Assembly: GCA_964030475.1 (NCBI GenBank)
Contig: CAXIPT010000001.1
Location: 12,972,181-13,036,180, forward strand
Direction of reading: 5' to 3'
Source: Tethya wilhelma
Lineage: Eukaryota > Porifera > Demospongiae > Tethyida > Tethyidae
DNA length: 64,000 bases
A program made the position numbers and the translations under genes. Under the pieces are notes generated by a model that saw nothing but the letters and a program-made list of their open reading frames with translations, was not told where the DNA came from and searched no databases. Positions 63,141 to 64,000 of this stretch are shown here, piece after piece (within the stretch, counting starts at the first letter, position 1; every line of letters begins with the position of its first letter).

Positions 63141-64000
63141 TGTTCTTTCTCGGCCAGTCTCTTCTCTTTCTGTGCCAATCTACGCGTATGCGCTTGTACA
63201 AGATTGTGCTGTCTTCTTTCTGTTTGTTGATTGGCTTCTTCCTTGCAACTCTTCGAGACCTCTTTTCTTCTCTTTACAGCAAGGTCAACGATTGAATCTT
63301 GTTGGCTCTCAGATAAGCCACCTAGCCACTGCAAGGTTTTGTTCTTCTTCACCTGTACCAGAGTTGAGTGAGAAACTTGATCTAAGTTTGGCAGGGCCGT
63401 TGTTAGATAATCATTTAATCCCAACATTGACTCGCAAATGTCGTTACTGGGCTTTAAATGAGAAAGAGCTTTCTTGACCGAGTCTTCTGGTTCCCAGTAA
63501 ATGCCACACGGAAGTTGGCTAGCAGCATAGTGACAAAGCTTTTGTAACATTGTTTCGGACCCTGACTTGAGAAGTGCTTTAACAGTGTCCTCCTCACTTT
63601 CTGGTATGTTGAACAAGCTATTCACGACTGTAGCCATGCCTTTGTGCAGTCGGTGGTTGCACTTCTTGTCTACTCCATAGAGCCTCTGTTCAGAAATGAA
63701 CACCATGACATTGTGTTTTTCAACAGTAGTGTCATCCTTCACTTCACTCAAGAATACTTGTAGCTCCAAGTAGTAAGTAGCCATGTCTAGCACTGACTTA
63801 CCCAAGTCATTTGACTTGGCAAAGCATGACTAGGTCGGCGTAGCAGTGAGTCACATGGGTCGAGTAGTTTAGCAAACACATCCCTTTCCAGTTTGTTTCC
63901 AGTTTCATTTTTTCCTGTGTAGACAAGATATTGCTTTGCAGCATCCTTCAGGTGAATGATCTTAGCAGCATTTGAGGCTGTGACAAAATACCTGCTGCCA
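63092..64000 (-). pseudogene. C-terminal half of the same repetitive family, inverted, runs off the window
   Basis: Reading from 64000: RYFVTASNAAKIIHLKDAAK, ...VFAKLLDPCDSLLRRPSHA, a one-base slip near 63815, then SNDLGKSVLDMATYYLEL, GVDKKCNHRLHKGM, SNDICESMLGLNDYLTTALP, VKKNKTLQWLGGLSESQQDS, and a basic coiled-coil tail RRLAQKEKRLAEKEQL. The conserved NDICE-LGLNDYLTT block belongs, as far as I recall, to the C-terminal part of the protein whose N-terminal part is on the plus strand at 62175-63140. Partial at the window edge. Confidence 0.6.

Overview
The window is nuclear DNA of a multicellular animal, most likely a demosponge. It is AT-rich. Genes are split by very small introns (many 50-100 bp) with GT..AG ends. 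It carries orthologues of eukaryotic core genes (PHF5A, ARPC1, FANCM, a kinesin-8, mu-crystallin) beside sponge-style receptors and receptor tyrosine kinases (RTKs) with mosaic ectodomains. Exon joins below were worked out by hand from splice sites and reading phase. The joined lengths of PHF5A (110 aa), ARPC1 (368 aa), both CRYM copies (320 and 315 aa), FANCM (1602 aa), receptors A (482 aa) and B (444 aa) and the small RTK (575 aa) are all whole codon numbers.

Layout. 1-1.7 kb: 5' end of a KIF19-like kinesin (minus) divergent from PHF5A (plus). 1.9-11.2 kb: two paralogous single-pass receptors (A and B) with S/T/P stalks and tyrosine-rich tails repeating an N-E-A-Y motif, among decayed exon relics of the same family, MITEs and a GC-rich tandem array. 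11.6-13 kb: two orphan PHF5A exon-3 copies facing each other, a death-domain exon, and a leftover sequencing adapter. 13-15.3 kb: MITEs and foldbacks. 15.9-19.9 kb: CRYM copy 1 (minus), divergent from a large RTK (20.1-33.9 kb). The RTK order is LDLa, LDLa, Cys-rich, sushi, Calx-beta, NIDO, Ig-like, EGF, sushi, TM, kinase. It is interrupted by a perfect 1902-bp tandem duplication. 34.3-36.5 kb: a Cys-rich zinc-ribbon protein with a partial second copy. 36.6-38.2 kb: CRYM copy 2 (minus), divergent from ARPC1 (38.5-40.2 kb), followed by FANCM (40.5-46.4 kb). 47.3-50.5 kb: a compact RTK with almost no ectodomain. 50.7-52.1 kb: a small transmembrane protein with tyrosine motifs. 52.3-64 kb: transposon territory, with a defective EnSpm/CACTA element, a hAT relic split by a long-TIR MITE, a palindromic AT/GCGC repeat, and two halves of a repetitive gene family facing each other.

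Functionally, four transmembrane genes (receptors A and B, and two RTKs) plus the small protein F carry cytoplasmic tyrosine motifs, so the region may be a phosphotyrosine-signalling neighbourhood. That link is inference. Several odd features sit at single 'n' positions (6691, 7520, 11886, 15442, 35386, 48605, 52341, 57112) and are best treated first as assembly joins: the identical PHF5A 3' exon copy, the adapter, and the zinc-ribbon repeat.
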